DNA of 6,830 bases from Eudoraea sp. (GTDB taxonomy: Bacteria > Bacteroidota > Bacteroidia > Flavobacteriales > Flavobacteriaceae), in contig JAHEBI010000135.1 in assembly GCA_024642325.1 (NCBI GenBank), forward strand, positions 1 to 6,830, read 5' to 3'. The notes under the pieces were generated by a model. It ran no database searches, was not told the DNA's origin, and worked only from the letters and a program-made list of their open reading frames with translations. Below are positions 6,655-6,830 of this stretch, piece by piece. The first letter of the stretch is position 1, and each line of letters starts with the position of its first letter. Made by a program: the position numbers and the translations under genes.

Positions 6655-6682
6655 ACAGGGTTCTCATAAAGGAGCCATCTGT
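6655..6682 (+). other. Intergenic RNA stem-loop between the BT_3928-family gene and tpiA
   Basis: Left arm ACAGGGTTCT (6655-6664) pairs with GGAGCC (6671-6676) and CTGT (6679-6682) around a 6-nt loop CATAAA, with a 2-nt AT bulge on the right arm. Ten pairs form, two of them U-G wobbles, which pair only in plus-strand RNA. No T-run follows, so it is not a standard intrinsic terminator. It could be a processing or stability element between co-transcribed genes, or chance. Confidence 0.4.
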
Positions 6683-6734
6683 ATTAGAATAACCAGAAAC
6701 AAAAACACGAATTGTAAACATAAAAGAACTGGAA

Positions 6735-6830
6735 ATGAGAAGTAAAATAGTTGCCGGGAATTGGAAAATGAACAAGAATTTAAGCGAAACCAAAGATTTG
6801 TTGGAAGAGCTATCAGGGAAATTGCCAAAA
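6735..6830 (+). CDS. tpiA: Triosephosphate isomerase, N-terminal 32 codons (cut by window edge)
   Basis: The protein starts MRSKIVAGNWKMNKN, the diagnostic first strand of triosephosphate isomerase, which interconverts dihydroxyacetone phosphate and glyceraldehyde 3-phosphate in glycolysis. Asn9 and the active-site Lys11 are both present. The frame stays open for 32 codons to the end of the window, and the remaining 220 or so residues, including the catalytic His and Glu, lie outside. The start is the ATG right before the conserved motif, 84 bp after the upstream stop. No Shine-Dalgarno sequence and no separate promoter matching the Bacteroidota consensus are visible in that gap, so transcription with the upstream genes is likely. 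Identification is very strong despite the short length. Confidence 0.96.
   Translation, partial: MRSKIVAGNWKMNKNLSETKDLLEELSGKLPK

Overview
The window is an AT-rich chromosomal segment that looks like a member of the Bacteroidota, most likely Flavobacteriia. The evidence is the families present (a DUF3667-type zinc-ribbon membrane protein, a two-copy DUF1599 protein and a BT_3928-type DoxX/thioredoxin-like protein), the gene order DUF1599 - BT_3928 family - tpiA, the lack of convincing Shine-Dalgarno sequences before the starts, and one candidate promoter of the Bacteroidota type (TTTG, 19 bp, near-TAnnTTTG). I see no tRNA, rRNA, insertion sequence, CRISPR array or phage module. Coding density is very high, and the longest gap without a gene is 113 bp.

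Layout. (1) 1-2413, plus strand: the 3' part of truA (tRNA pseudouridine synthase A, cut by the window edge) overlaps by 8 bp a complete MsbA-like ABC exporter half-transporter. (2) 4876-2427, minus strand: folP (dihydropteroate synthase), cdaA (membrane diadenylate cyclase making c-di-AMP) and a DUF3667-like zinc-ribbon membrane protein. The gaps are 45 bp and 2 bp, so this looks like one operon, converging on the ABC gene with only 13 bp between stop codons. (3) 4877-4989: a divergent intergenic region with a candidate promoter for the rightward genes. (4) 4990-6830, plus strand: a DUF1599 protein made of two similar halves, a BT_3928-family membrane protein, and the first 32 codons of tpiA (triosephosphate isomerase), cut by the right edge.

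How the genes relate. Most are core housekeeping functions (tRNA modification, folate synthesis, glycolysis) mixed with conserved but poorly characterised Bacteroidota membrane proteins. The part most worth following up is the minus-strand operon. The c-di-AMP synthase lies between folP and a zinc-ribbon membrane protein, with no cdaR or glmM visible. The cdaA frame is continuous with folP except for a single stop codon, and cdaA appears to start at TTG. I found no clear evidence of a wholly new system; the findings below are leads of modest strength.
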